Source of the DNA: Pseudomonas hormoni
GTDB taxonomy: Bacteria; Pseudomonadota; Gammaproteobacteria; Pseudomonadales; Pseudomonadaceae
NCBI RefSeq assembly: GCF_018502625.1
Contig: NZ_CP075566.1
Span: 2,051,001-2,115,000, forward strand
Length of the DNA stretch: 64,000 nucleotides
Reading direction: 5' to 3'
Below are positions 29,954 through 40,100 of the stretch, piece after piece; position 1 is the first letter of the stretch; each line of letters opens with the position of its first letter. The translations under genes and the position numbers were made by a program. A model generated the notes under the pieces. That model was not told where the DNA came from. It was given only the letters and a program-made list of their open reading frames with translations, and made no database searches.

Positions 29954-31177
29954 TTACTTACCCATCGCCTGCCGGTACTGCCGCGTGCGTCTGCCGATGT
30001 ACAAGCGATCGATAATCAGCGCCCAGACCGCCGACACTTCGGGCCGGGGTTTGCGTCCACGGCTGAGACGATGGAGCTGGAATTTCACCACGGCCATGCT
30101 CGCCAGCGCGGCCAACGGCTTGCGTTTCCAGCGAATCGGCGGCAATTGCGGATGGCTGTCCTGGCCTTCGCACCAGTGTTTGACCAACTGCGGCTCGAGG
30201 GCCAGCGCCGTGCCGATGCCGGCCATGGCGATGCCGCTGGCGAGCACCTGTTCGACGATCGCCAGACGTCGAATTCCGCCCGTCACCATCACCGGCATGC
30301 GCGCCACGCTCGCCAGTTCGCCGGCCATCTCCAGAAAATACGCTTCCCGCGCCAGGGTCCGGCCATCGCGCGCCTCGCCTTGCATGGCGGGGGCTTCGTA
30401 GCTGCCGCCCGACAATTCCAACAAATCGATCTGCGAATCGTTGAGCCACAGGATCACTTGCCGGGCGTCCTCGGCATCGAATCCGCCGCGCTGGAAGTCG
30501 GCGGAGTTGAGCTTCACCGCCACACAAAACTGCGGTGACACGGATTGGCGAACGGCGCGGACGACATCCAGCAGCAAGCGCGCGCGATTTTTCAGGGAAC
30601 CGCCCCAACAGTCAGTTCGACGGTTAGTCAGCGGCGACAGGAACTGACTGATCAGGTAACCGTGTGCCGCATGAATCTGCACACCGGTGAATCCGGCTTT
30701 TTCAGCAAGCGCGGCGCTGGTGGCGAAGCGCGTGATCACCTCGGCGATATCGTCCTCGGACATCGGTTTGGGTTCGGCAAACATCTTGGAAAATGAACCG
30801 AGGTCCAGTGCCACCGCCGAGGGCGCCCACGCTTGCTGGCCGAGGTTGGCCATGGTCTGGCGCCCCGGATGATTGAGCTGCATCCAGAATTGCGCACCAC
30901 CGGAACGGCCAATCGTTGCCCATTGGCGAAAGCGTTCCATGTCGCGATCATCTTCCAGCACCACGCCACCTGGGCCGGTCATCGCACGACGATCGATCAT
31001 CACGTTGCCGGTCAGCAGCAACCCGGCTTCGCCCCCGGCCCAGGCCTGATACAACCGAAACAGCGCATCGGACGGCGCCTGTCCGGTGTCGGCGAGGTTC
31101 TCTTCCATCGCCGCTTTGGCAATGCGATTGCCGATCGTCTGGCCGTTGGGCAAATTCAACGCTTGGAAGGGCGACAT
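29954..31177 (-). CDS. Old yellow enzyme family NADH:flavin oxidoreductase
   Basis: The 407-residue FMN enzyme begins MSPFQALNLPNGQTIGNRIA. It shows the family marks: NRIAKAAMEENLAD at the start, MQLNHPGRQT, IHAAHGYLISQFLSPLTN and an FMN-phosphate segment PVMVTGGIR. Such enzymes reduce electrophilic alkenes, quinones or nitro compounds. It is divergent from a MerR regulator across 77 bp that contain a 19-bp-spacer promoter with a perfect dyad, so it is the likely regulated target. The native substrate is unknown. Confidence 0.9.
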   Translation of the reverse strand: MSPFQALNLPNGQTIGNRIAKAAMEENLADTGQAPSDALFRLYQAWAGGEAGLLLTGNVMIDRRAMTGPGGVVLEDDRDMERFRQWATIGRSGGAQFWMQLNHPGRQTMANLGQQAWAPSAVALDLGSFSKMFAEPKPMSEDDIAEVITRFATSAALAEKAGFTGVQIHAAHGYLISQFLSPLTNRRTDCWGGSLKNRARLLLDVVRAVRQSVSPQFCVAVKLNSADFQRGGFDAEDARQVILWLNDSQIDLLELSGGSYEAPAMQGEARDGRTLAREAYFLEMAGELASVARMPVMVTGGIRRLAIVEQVLASGIAMAGIGTALALEPQLVKHWCEGQDSHPQLPPIRWKRKPLAALASMAVVKFQLHRLSRGRKPRPEVSAVWALIIDRLYIGRRTRQYRQAMGK

Positions 31178-31204
31178 GCTTGACTCCTCATCAGTGAAGA
31201 GCAG

Positions 31205-31235
31205 AGGCTAAGCTTAAAGTTAACTTTAATGTCAA
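31205..31235 (-). promoter_or_regulatory. MerR-type promoter with 19-bp spacer and dyad
   Basis: On the minus strand, TTGACA (31235-31230) and TAGCCT (31210-31205) are separated by 19 bp. The spacer contains the 16-nt perfect palindrome TTAAAGTTAACTTTAA (31214-31229). Overlong spacers with a central dyad are the hallmark of promoters twisted open by MerR activators. It reads toward the old yellow enzyme gene. Confidence 0.8.
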
Positions 31236-31254
31236 GCAGGCAAATGAGGCCGGG

Positions 31255-31665
31255 ATGAAGATTGGTGAATTGGCGCAGTTAAGCGGGTTTAACCCGTCGC
31301 GTATTCGTTTTTATGAAGCCCAGGGCTTGATCCAGAAAGTGGAACGCCGGGCGAACGGTTACCGGCATTATCCCGACCAGGTTTTGCAAACGCTGTACCT
31401 CATCCAGTGCGCGCAGCAGGCCGGGTTCAGCCTGGAGGAGTTGAAGCAGTTGATGCCGGACACCGTGACCGGGGAATTCAAGCACGACGAACTGCTGGCG
31501 GGTCTCAGGCGCAAAGTCGAACAGATCGAAGAAATGCAGCTGCACCTGGCGCAGAGCAAGGCGAAGCTGTTGGCGGTGATCGACGATATTCAGGCAAAAC
31601 CCGACGGCATGGGCTGCGATGCCAATGCCGAGCGGGTGCTGGCTTCATTCAAGCATTCGCGTTGA
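31255..31665 (+). CDS. MerR family transcriptional regulator
   Basis: The 136-residue protein begins MKIGELAQLSGFNPSRIRFYEAQGLI, a classic MerR winged-helix start, followed by a dimerisation coiled coil (DELLAGLRRKVEQIEEMQLHLAQSKAKL). No clear metal-site cysteine pair is present (one Cys in QCAQQ and a C-terminal GMGCD), so an organic or redox signal is more likely. It probably acts on the adjacent 19-bp-spacer promoter. Its 3' end overlaps the convergent MFS gene by 17 nt. Confidence 0.9.
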   Translation: MKIGELAQLSGFNPSRIRFYEAQGLIQKVERRANGYRHYPDQVLQTLYLIQCAQQAGFSLEELKQLMPDTVTGEFKHDELLAGLRRKVEQIEEMQLHLAQSKAKLLAVIDDIQAKPDGMGCDANAERVLASFKHSR

Positions 31666-33190
31666 TGGCGGCAGCCGAGGGGGCGGGGATCGGATTGCGC
31701 ATCAACGTGCCCACCACTAACGCCCCCAGCAATGCCAGTAAACCGGCAAGCAACAGCAAGAGACTGAAACCGCCGACGAACGCCTGTCGGGCCAACGGTT
31801 CGACCGCGTTTCGAGCGGTTTCCGGCAGCAGGCCCAGCGCCGCCGTCATGTCGCCGGCCACCACCCGCGAGGCGATGCCCTGAGTCTGGTCGAGCCATTG
31901 CGACCCCTGTGCCGACAGACTGGCGCGCAGCATTTGCTCGGTATGACTGGACAGCAATGCTCCGTACACGCCGATAGCCAACACGATTGCGCTGAAGCGC
32001 ATGGTGGTGCTCATGCCCGACGCCATGCCGGTGCGTTCCCGTGGCACGCAGGCCATGATGTTTTTCTGCGTATCGCCATTGAGCAATCCGGCGCCGGCGC
32101 CCGTCACGGCAATCGCCAGGGCGAAGGATAGGTAACCGCCGCTGCTGACCGCCCAGGCGCTCAGCAGGTTGCCACTGCCGACCAGGGTCAAACCGGTGGC
32201 CATCAGTGTCGACGGAGCAAACCGGCTGGCAAGCCGTACGCCGATGCGCGGGAAAATCAGCATGGTCAGAGCGAACGGCAACATGCCCAGGCCTGAAGCG
32301 ATGGCCGAGAAACCCAGGCCGTTTTGCAGGTAGAACGGCAGCAGTGTCATCATCACCTGGGCGCAACCGGCGTAGGCAAACATACCCAGCAACGCGCCGA
32401 TGAAGCGCGGGTGTTTGAACAATTGCAGGTCAACCATTGGCCGCTGCTGGATCCGCTCGATCACGACGAACAATCCCAACAACAGCGCGCCGCCGATCAT
32501 TCGGGCGTAGGTGGCCGGGTTGCTCCAGCCGATCCGGTTGGCCTCGATCAGGCCCCAGATCAGGCACAGCAAACTGGCACTGAACGCCAGGCTGCCCCAC
32601 GGATCGAGGCGCGCGGATTGAGGGTCGCGGGATTCCGGCACAGCGCGCCAGACCATCAGCATCAGGAACAGGCCCACCGGCAAGTTGAGGTAGAAAATCC
32701 AGCGCCAGCCGATGTACTCGGTAATCAGCCCGCCGATGGTCGGCGCAGCGGTCATTGCCACGCCCATGCACGCGCCCCAGAACGCCCAGGCTTTCGCCCG
32801 CTCAACTTCATCGTGAAAGGTGTGGCCGATGGAGGCGAGCGCCGAGGTCAGCAGCAACGCCGCACCAACACCTTTGACCGCCCGGGCGATGTCGAGGAAC
32901 AACGCCGTGGGTGCCGCGCCGCAACCGATGGACGCGAGAATGAACAGGCCCAGGCCACAGAGCAGGGTTTTCTGCCGGCCAAAGCGGTCGGCAATGCTGC
33001 CCGCCGGTAAAAGCAGGGCGGCGAACGCGAGCATGTAAGCGCTGACCACCCATTCGATGTCGGCGAAGTTCGCACCCAGGTCACGGGCGATCGTCGGCAG
33101 GGTGACGGCGACAATGTTGGTGTCGAGGACGATCAGCGAACAGACGCCGGAGGCCGTCAACAACGTCAGACGTGGACTGACCCGGCTCAT
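31649..33190 (-). CDS. DHA2 (EmrB/QacA-type) MFS exporter
   Basis: The 513-residue protein has about fourteen hydrophobic segments. MFS motifs are visible: LDTNIVAVTLPTIARDL in the first helix region (DHA2 motif D1-like) and GSIADRFGRQKTLLCGLG (motif A). The family exports drugs and toxic organics by proton antiport. It is divergent from a LysR regulator at 33356, the usual arrangement for an inducible pump. Confidence 0.9.
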   Translation of the reverse strand: MSRVSPRLTLLTASGVCSLIVLDTNIVAVTLPTIARDLGANFADIEWVVSAYMLAFAALLLPAGSIADRFGRQKTLLCGLGLFILASIGCGAAPTALFLDIARAVKGVGAALLLTSALASIGHTFHDEVERAKAWAFWGACMGVAMTAAPTIGGLITEYIGWRWIFYLNLPVGLFLMLMVWRAVPESRDPQSARLDPWGSLAFSASLLCLIWGLIEANRIGWSNPATYARMIGGALLLGLFVVIERIQQRPMVDLQLFKHPRFIGALLGMFAYAGCAQVMMTLLPFYLQNGLGFSAIASGLGMLPFALTMLIFPRIGVRLASRFAPSTLMATGLTLVGSGNLLSAWAVSSGGYLSFALAIAVTGAGAGLLNGDTQKNIMACVPRERTGMASGMSTTMRFSAIVLAIGVYGALLSSHTEQMLRASLSAQGSQWLDQTQGIASRVVAGDMTAALGLLPETARNAVEPLARQAFVGGFSLLLLLAGLLALLGALVVGTLMRNPIPAPSAAAINANA

Positions 33191-33355
33191 GATGTGATTG
33201 CCTTTTGGGCAAGGCCGTTGATCGCGCAGGCATTAAGGGGTTTGACGTACATGAGATGGGCTCTCTACTGTGGTTGCACAGCGAGCTTATCCCGACCGTT
33301 TGCTGTCTTCGTTAGCCGGAAAACGGGACTTCATTACCTTTGAGCTAATGCATCG

Positions 33356-34222
33356 ATGGACATCCGCCATTTCCGCTATTTTCTCGCTGTTGCCCGGCAA
33401 GGCAACTTCACGCGTGCCGCCGAACAACTCGGTATCGCGCCGCCGACACTGACTCGACAGATCCAGGACATGGAAAACGAACTCGGCACCCGACTGTTCG
33501 TGCGCCAGACGCGTGAAGTCAGCCTGACCGAAGCCGGCGCTGCGCTGGTGATCGAAGCCGAGGCAACGGTGCGGCAATTCGAATACGCCCAGCAAAATGC
33601 CCAGCGCGCCGGGCGCGGGGACATTGGCCATATCGAACTGGGTTACGTGGCTTCGGCGGTGTACTCCGGTGTGTTGCAAAAACAGGTGCAGGCCTTCAGT
33701 CGCGAGTGTCCGGACGTCAGCCTGAATGTGCGCGAAAACCCCATGGTGTCGTTGCCGACGATGGTGGTCGAGGGTCGATTCGACATCGGTTATGTCCGCT
33801 CACCCATGACCTTGCCCGACGGCCTGGAGGCTATTCGCCTGGATGCCGAGGGCTTTGTGCTCGCGCTGCCGACCGAGTCCTGGATGTGCCGGTTGACCGA
33901 GGTCAGCCCGGAGCATTTGCAGAGCGAGACGTTTATCCTTCCGGAACAGATCAGCGGCACCTTGCAAGTGGCTGCCGAAGGCGGGTTTGCGCCGAAACTG
34001 GGCGCGCAACCCGGCGGGCTGGTGGCGGTGCTGGCGTTGGTGTCGCTGGGGCAGGGCGTGGCGGTGGTGCCGCAATCGGTGGTCGGGCATGTCGGTTTGC
34101 CCGGTGTGCTGTACCGGTCGATCAAGGGCTGTGAGGCGAGTTCGTGGCTGTCGTTGATTCATCGGCGGTTCGAGAAATCGGCGGCGGTTATCAGATATAT
34201 CGAACAGGTAAAACATCGCTGA
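33356..34222 (+). CDS. LysR family transcriptional regulator
   Basis: The 288-residue protein begins MDIRHFRYFLAVARQGNFTRAAEQL, the LysR winged-helix domain, followed by a periplasmic-binding-like effector domain from about residue 90. It is divergently placed to the MFS exporter gene, so regulation of that pump is likely. The 165-bp intergenic region should hold its site; a T-N11-A box was not pinned down. Confidence 0.9.
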   Translation: MDIRHFRYFLAVARQGNFTRAAEQLGIAPPTLTRQIQDMENELGTRLFVRQTREVSLTEAGAALVIEAEATVRQFEYAQQNAQRAGRGDIGHIELGYVASAVYSGVLQKQVQAFSRECPDVSLNVRENPMVSLPTMVVEGRFDIGYVRSPMTLPDGLEAIRLDAEGFVLALPTESWMCRLTEVSPEHLQSETFILPEQISGTLQVAAEGGFAPKLGAQPGGLVAVLALVSLGQGVAVVPQSVVGHVGLPGVLYRSIKGCEASSWLSLIHRRFEKSAAVIRYIEQVKHR

Positions 34223-34544
34223 GAGAGCAAAAGCTTCGCGAGCAAGGCGGCTGTCGAGACAACGAAAATCCAAAGGCTTACAGATTTTGTAATGATTTTC
34301 GGCTGTAGGAAATGTCGCCTTCGCCTGTACGCTTCAAGGCCTTTTTCCTTTCAGGATTTGCATGAACACCCTTTCGGAGCCCCCCAGTTATCCTTCCCCC
34401 TCGCGCCACCGCGCACGTTTGATGCATGGGAAACACCCGGTCTTTCGACTTCTGATTACCTTTGACATTGCAGCTTCACGGCCTCTGCGCCGCGCCTTGC
34501 CGTGCCCGGCATTCTGAATTCACTGAAGAGATCGAGACGTTTTT
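34223..34544. other. Leader region of the TerC-CBS gene
   Basis: This 322-bp gap contains a small dyad TTACAGATTTTGTAA (34278-34292), reminiscent of two-component response-regulator sites, and a possible 51-codon leader ORF. No yybP-ykoY-type aptamer, which controls some TerC genes in other bacteria, could be recognised by eye. Confidence 0.45.
34362..34517 (+). CDS. Possible 51-residue leader peptide
   Basis: An ATG at 34362 with AGGA shortly upstream opens 51 codons beginning MNTLSEPPSYPSPSRHRARL, rich in Pro and Arg. The frame stops 27 nt before the TerC gene. Pro-rich leader peptides upstream of ion-transport genes can act as attenuators, but here this is inference. It could equally be a chance frame. 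Confidence 0.35.
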   Translation: MNTLSEPPSYPSPSRHRARLMHGKHPVFRLLITFDIAASRPLRRALPCPAF

Positions 34545-36104
34545 ATGGAATGGATAGCTGATCCTACCGCTTGGTTGGGACTGTTGACGTTGATCGTGCT
34601 GGAGCTGGTGCTCGGCATCGACAACCTGGTGTTTATCGCGATCCTCGCGGACAAACTGCCCCCCGAGCAACGCGACCGTGCGCGAATCATCGGTTTGTCC
34701 CTGGCGCTGCTGATGCGTCTGGGCCTGCTGGCGAGTATTTCCTGGCTGGTGACCCTGACCCAGCCGCTGTTCGAGGTGTTCGACAAGAGCTTCTCCGGTC
34801 GTGACCTGATCATGTTGTTCGGTGGTGTGTTCCTGTTGTTCAAAGCGACGATGGAGTTGCACGAGCGACTCGAAGGTCATGTCGGCGAACGCTCATCCAG
34901 CACGGCTTACGCGCTGTTCTGGCCGATCGTCGCGCAGATCGTGGTGCTCGACGCGGTGTTCTCGCTGGACGCGGTTATTACCGCGGTGGGCATGGTCGAT
35001 GAACTGGCGGTAATGATGATCGCGGTGATCATTTCCATTGGCCTGATGATCGTCGCCAGCAAGCCGCTGACCCGCTTCGTCAACGCGCACCCGACGGTGA
35101 TCATGCTGTGTCTGGGCTTCCTGATGATGATCGGCTTCGCGCTGACCGCCGAAGGCCTGGGCTTCCACATTCCGAAGGGTTACCTGTATGCGGCCATCGG
35201 CTTCTCGATCCTGATCGAAATTTTCAACCAGATCGCCCGGGCCCGGCGCAAGAGGTCCATGCAGGGTCTGCGACCGATGCGTGAGCGTACGGCCCATGCC
35301 GTGCTGCGTTTGTTGGGCGGTCGCAAGTTGGCGGCGGAAGAAGTGGGCGAGGAGATCTCCGATCTGCTGGACAACGGCGAAGCACCGAGCGAGGAACTGT
35401 TCGATCGCCGCGAGCGCGTGATGATCAGCGGCGTGTTGCAACTGGCGGAGCGTCCGATCCGCACGCTGATGACCGTGCGCGCCGATGTCGATCACATCGA
35501 CCTGTCCGACGATGCCGAAATCATTCGAACGCGGCTGATGCATTCGTCCTACTCGCGCCTGCCGTTGATACGCGATGGCGCGGTGGATGAGCCACTGGGC
35601 TTCGTGCACAAGAAGGAATTGCTCAAGGAATACCTGGCCGGCAACGAGCCGGACCTCGAACACCTGGCGCGCAAGACCATCAACTTGCTGGACAGTTATT
35701 CGATCCTCAATGCCCTGGAACAGATGCGCAAGGCTTCGACGCACATTGCCTTCGTGGTCAATGAGTTTGGTGATTTCGTGGGTGTGTTGACCATGACCGA
35801 TATTCTTGAGTCGATTGCCGGTGAGTTGCCCGACGCCAGCGAAATCGAAGGTCCGGATGTGGTCGAGGAGAAAGGCGGGTTTATGGTCAGTGGCGCGTTG
35901 AACCTGGTGCGGGTGCGCCAGCGAACCGGGTTTGCTGCGGAGCCGACCGAGGACTATCAGACCCTGGCCGGGTTGGTGGTGAGCTTGCTGGACCGTCTGC
36001 CGATGATCGGCGACCACCATGAGTGGGAAGGCTGGCGCGTGACCGTCATGGCTGTTGAAGAGCGGCGGGTGACACGGGTGTTTCTGGCGCGGATCGGCGG
36101 GTGA
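34545..36104 (+). CDS. TerC family membrane protein with CBS and CorC domains
   Basis: The 519-residue protein resembles E. coli YoaE/YegH. The N-terminal TerC domain (about residues 1-235) has seven predicted helices and acidic motifs ELVLGIDN and [13 protein letters not shown] tandem CBS pair (about 300-425) and a C-terminal CorC_HlyC domain (about 430-515) follow. TerC-type proteins are linked to metal efflux, including manganese and export to secreted metalloproteins; the CBS-CorC part suggests nucleotide- or ion-gated control. The start at 34545 gives [20 protein letters not shown], as expected. Confidence 0.9.
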   Translation: MEWIADPTAWLGLLTLIVLELVLGIDNLVFIAILADKLPPEQRDRARIIGLSLALLMRLGLLASISWLVTLTQPLFEVFDKSFSGRDLIMLFGGVFLLFKATMELHERLEGHVGERSSSTAYALFWPIVAQIVVLDAVFSLDAVITAVGMVDELAVMMIAVIISIGLMIVASKPLTRFVNAHPTVIMLCLGFLMMIGFALTAEGLGFHIPKGYLYAAIGFSILIEIFNQIARARRKRSMQGLRPMRERTAHAVLRLLGGRKLAAEEVGEEISDLLDNGEAPSEELFDRRERVMISGVLQLAERPIRTLMTVRADVDHIDLSDDAEIIRTRLMHSSYSRLPLIRDGAVDEPLGFVHKKELLKEYLAGNEPDLEHLARKTINLLDSYSILNALEQMRKASTHIAFVVNEFGDFVGVLTMTDILESIAGELPDASEIEGPDVVEEKGGFMVSGALNLVRVRQRTGFAAEPTEDYQTLAGLVVSLLDRLPMIGDHHEWEGWRVTVMAVEERRVTRVFLARIGG

Positions 36105-36129
36105 TTTTACGCTGGATTTGAGGGCCTTA

Positions 36130-36196
36130 TCGCGAGCAAGCCCGCTCCCACAAGTGACGGCGTTACCGTCAGATGTGGGAACGGGCTTGCTCGCGA
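36130..36196. repeat. REP doublet, TGTGGGAGCGGGC family
   Basis: Arms TCGCGAGCAAGCCCGCTCCC and a near-perfect complement (one mismatch) form a long hairpin 26 nt after the TerC gene. It may serve as its transcription end. Confidence 0.8.
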
Positions 36197-36287
36197 AAGC
36201 GGCGTATCAAGCGACAGATAACTCAAGCCTGATCATCAAGGGAAACCTGTCCCTCTCCGATTTTTAGACTCATGCAGCGCTTTTTCT

Positions 36288-37166
36288 TCAATGGTTTTGT
36301 ACATCGCCGACCTGATGCTTGCGTTGGTTGTCGAGAATCACTTTGCCCCACGGCCGATATCGCAGGGAAAACACCGCCGTAGGGTGGCAGCCTGCCGACG
36401 TGGTGTCCGGAGTGGCCGGTTCTGCCCGAAACGGCTGGCCCTCGGTGCTGACCTGCCGGAATGCTTCGCGCACGATGCCGACCGGGCAGGGCAGCGCGCT
36501 GGCATAGCCGTTGCGCACTAGCGGCGGCAAACGACCGGTGCCGGCGCCGTCCTGCCACCAGACCTGCACGCCGATGTCCGCGAGTCCGCCCAGCCACTGC
36601 CCGTTCACCTGCGGCGCAAGCTTGCCCGCAGTGAAAGCGCTGACGTGCAACGGTGCGTCCAGTTTTCCGGCGAAATCCTTGAGCTGGCGTTGCAGGGTTT
36701 GTCGTCGATCGACCGCAAGGAAGTGAACGTCGTCGAGTTCCAGCGGCAGGTACCAACCGCTGACGGGCAGCTTCCACTCCCCGCGCAACCGCTGTTGCTG
36801 CGCCAGCGACTGGCCGAGCTGCGCCTGCCAGTAAGTCGCGATGCCGGCGCTGTCCAATTCATCGATGCGCTGGTAATAGGCCGGGTCCATGTTCAGGCCA
36901 AGCACCAGTTTCAGACCTTGTTGATGGGCCAGTTCCAGACTGTTGGCGAGCCAGCCATCCGCGCCGCCGAAGTCCGAATCTCCGTAGGCCGTCCATTGCA
37001 CGATGACGGTTTGCACGCCGTGTCTGGCGGTGTCTTGCCAGATCCGCTGCCATTGCGCCTGGCTGAGACCGGCGTCGACGTTCAGCGGTTGATAGAAAAT
37101 CCGTTCATCGGCGCGGGCCATGGTGCTGCTCAGTAACAGGCAAAAAACCAGGAAAAGTCGAGTCAT
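36288..37166 (-). CDS. DUF4434 secreted glycosidase-like protein in nfr operon
   Basis: The 292-residue protein has a signal peptide (MTRLFLVFCLLLSSTMARAD). It fits the DUF4434 family, predicted TIM-barrel proteins related to glycoside hydrolases: the mature part opens with FYQPLNVDAGLSQAQWQRI and continues VQTVIVQWTAYGDSDFG and WYLPLELDD. It is the last gene of wecB-nfrB-nfrA-DUF4434; its start touches the nfrA stop (1-nt overlap), so co-translation is likely. I infer that it trims or processes the exported polysaccharide in the periplasm. Enzyme activity is unproven. Confidence 0.8.
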   Translation of the reverse strand: MTRLFLVFCLLLSSTMARADERIFYQPLNVDAGLSQAQWQRIWQDTARHGVQTVIVQWTAYGDSDFGGADGWLANSLELAHQQGLKLVLGLNMDPAYYQRIDELDSAGIATYWQAQLGQSLAQQQRLRGEWKLPVSGWYLPLELDDVHFLAVDRRQTLQRQLKDFAGKLDAPLHVSAFTAGKLAPQVNGQWLGGLADIGVQVWWQDGAGTGRLPPLVRNGYASALPCPVGIVREAFRQVSTEGQPFRAEPATPDTTSAGCHPTAVFSLRYRPWGKVILDNQRKHQVGDVQNH

Positions 37167-40100
37167 CAGAAATTCAACTCCACGCCCAGCAGCACGCCGT
37201 TCCCGCCTTCATACAGATTGCCGCTCAGGGATTGCTGATATTCGGTGCGCACCGTCAGGTGTGCGCGGTAGGCGTTGTAGATGTCGTCGTCGAACCACCA
37301 TTGCCAACGCACGCCGATGCCGGTGCGCAGGTCCTGGCGCCAGTCGTTGCTCGGGTCCTGTGTGGCGAACTCGAGCAAGCCGTAAGGCATGATGGTTTGG
37401 GCGCCGTTGAACGGCAGCTTCCAGGTGTGACCTTGCTGGAACCGCGACAGCCATTGGTGATCGCCGGCCTTGGTCCACCACGCCGCGTCGAGGTAAAGGA
37501 AGCGTTCTTCCCAGTCGTTTTCATCGACGCGCCAATCGTTGCGGAATCGCCCCTGATCGAGGAACGACGCGGTGGTACGCAGCAGGTAATCGGTGCTGGT
37601 GTGGCCGTCCTGACGGTGATTGTTGAACTGGTCCGCGAGTTTTTCGGGAATGAGCATTTGCCCGAGGCTCAGACGCTGACTGTCGTCATCATCGAACGTG
37701 CTCTGCTTGTAGACCTCGCCGTAGAAGTTGATGTTAGCGGTGCCCCACGGCTTGTAACGCAGCCCCACGCCCGTGCCGATGGACTCGGCATAGCTCGATC
37801 GACCCTGACCGCCGAGCAGCACGCGGCCGTAGACCGACAACGTGCTGCCGGCGCGGCTTGGCTCTTCGCCGAGCGCGTGGTCCCAGATCGCCACTTGCAC
37901 ATTCTGCGAGGCGGCGCGCCGTGATGTGTCACTGCGGTTGCCGTCGGGGCGGAAGCTGTCGTTGGTCGACACCCCGGCCGGCGACCAGGTGCTGGCAAGC
38001 GTGCGGCTGTCGCGGCGGGACAGGGTTTCGTGAGCGCGGCGCTGGCGATAACGCCGGGCTTCCATGCTGCCGTCTGCGTCGTCGGCGGCGATCGGGTGCT
38101 GCTCCAGGTCGATGACCCTACGCAACTCCTTGCGTGCTGAAGCACTGTCTTCGACTTCGTCGTACCTCAGGGCGAGGGTTTCGCCAAGACGATAGTCTTC
38201 CGGGAAATCCCGGGTAGCACTTTGCAGATACGGGATGGCGTGGGCGCGCTGTTCTCTGGTGTCAGCACCGGCCAGGCGCATGCCGTAATCGGCGCGATAA
38301 CGCGGGTTGTTCGGCTCGCGGCGTACGGCTTCGGCCAGCCATGCGGTGCTTTGCTCCAGCTCGCCGGCCTTTTGTGCGGTGACCGACGCCGCATAAAAAT
38401 GACCGGCATCCGGTGCCTGTTGCAAGGCTGAGCGTTGGCGCTGCAACGCCTGTGCTTGATCGCCGCGAGCGTCGGCGATGGCTGCACCGAGCGCCCATTC
38501 ATTGGCGCCTCGGGCGTGGCTGTGTTGCCAGTAACGTTCCGCAGCCTGAGGATCGTCAGCGGTGAGGGCGCTGCGACTGGCCGTCAGTTTGGCGTTGTCG
38601 CTCAGTTCGGCCTCCGGCAGGCTGCGCCAGATGGCCAGGGCGCCGGATGAATCGCCGGCCGCCTCCAGGGCATACGCCAATGGCAGACGGCTGCCGCGGT
38701 CGCCGAGTTTTTCTGCCGTCTGGTAATAGACGACCGCTTCGCCCGGCCGCTGTGGCATGGCACAACGGCCCAGTGCACGATAGTCGCCGGCGACTTGCGG
38801 GTGGTTGCCGATGGCTTGTTGCACCGCGTCGCACTGGCCCTTTTCCGCCAGTTGCGCCAGCAGTTGGCCGCGCGTGTCGGGATCGACGCGATTGAGCAGT
38901 GACACCATGCGTTGCTGTTGCGCCGGGGTCGGCGTCGACGACGCATAGAGCCCCGCAAGTCGTCGCAGCAGGGTGGCGGGCAACTTGCCGTTGTGGCGGT
39001 CATAAGCGCTTTCGAGCAACTGTTGCGCGTGTTCACGCTGACCGGCGTTGAGCGCCAGATACGTTGCCTGATTGAGTGATCCGAGGTTGCCGGTCTGCTG
39101 GTAATGGCGCTCCCAAAGCGTCGCTGCTTCGGTGTTGCGCCCCAGTGCCTGAACCAGTTCGGCCCGGCGTTTCACCACGTCAGCGGTCTGTGGCTGGCCG
39201 GCGAGCCAGGCCATGACTTTGTCGCTCTGGCCCTGGTCCTGCCAGATGTCCAGCAGCTGTGCCTGCCGACGGCTATCCCAGGGTTCGGGCAGCCGCGTGC
39301 TTTGCAGCAGCTCGGTGGCCTGCAGGCGCTGGGCCAGGATGAGCCAGGTTTGGGGATCGTCGCTCGGTGGGCAGTCACGCAATTGTGTGCGTGCGGCTTC
39401 CGGATCGCGACCGGACAGCCATTCGGCCGTTTCCAGGCACGGGCGCTGCAATTCGCCACTCAAGCGTTGCACGGTCGGCACATCGCCGGTCTGTCGTGCC
39501 AGTTCCCACAGGCGCTGGCGTTGCGCCGGATCAGTCTGGTCACTGGCCGGCAACGTTTGAATCCAGCGTTGGGCCTGCTTGACGTCGCCCATGGCGATCG
39601 CCCGGTCGATCATGGCAAGGCGCACCTTGCGCGACGCTTCGGGTGTCGGTGCCTGTTGCAGCAATTGCTGCAAAGGCTGTTCGTCGAGACGTTGCACATA
39701 GGCATTGGCCAGTCGCTGCCAACCTTCGGCGTCCAGTTGCTTGCTGGCGGCGAGTGGTGCGAGTTGCTCGATGGTGCCGTTCCAGTCGCGCAATTGCTCG
39801 GACCAATTGGCGCGAGCCTCGCGCAGAATGTTGTCGTCTCCCTTGGGCGCCAGTTGCGCGAGCCAGTCGTGGGCCCGGCCTGCGCCACCAAACCTGGCGA
39901 GGCTCAGGCTGTAGGCCTGCCACAGGCGTACACGCTGATTGAGGTTGCTGGTGGCCAGCCATTGTTCCACCTGCTCGCTGCTCGGCGGATCCTGTTCGAT
40001 CCAGGTCAGGCGCAGGTTGAGCAGGGCGTCGTTGTTATCCGGGTTGTCCGGCAGCGCTTGCACGGCATCCTTGTAACGCCGCTGCTTGGCCAGTGCTTCC

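Noticed and set aside
34223..34544. yybP-ykoY (manganese) riboswitch upstream of the TerC gene
   Set aside because: The conserved purine-rich and GCCG core sequences of that aptamer were not found.
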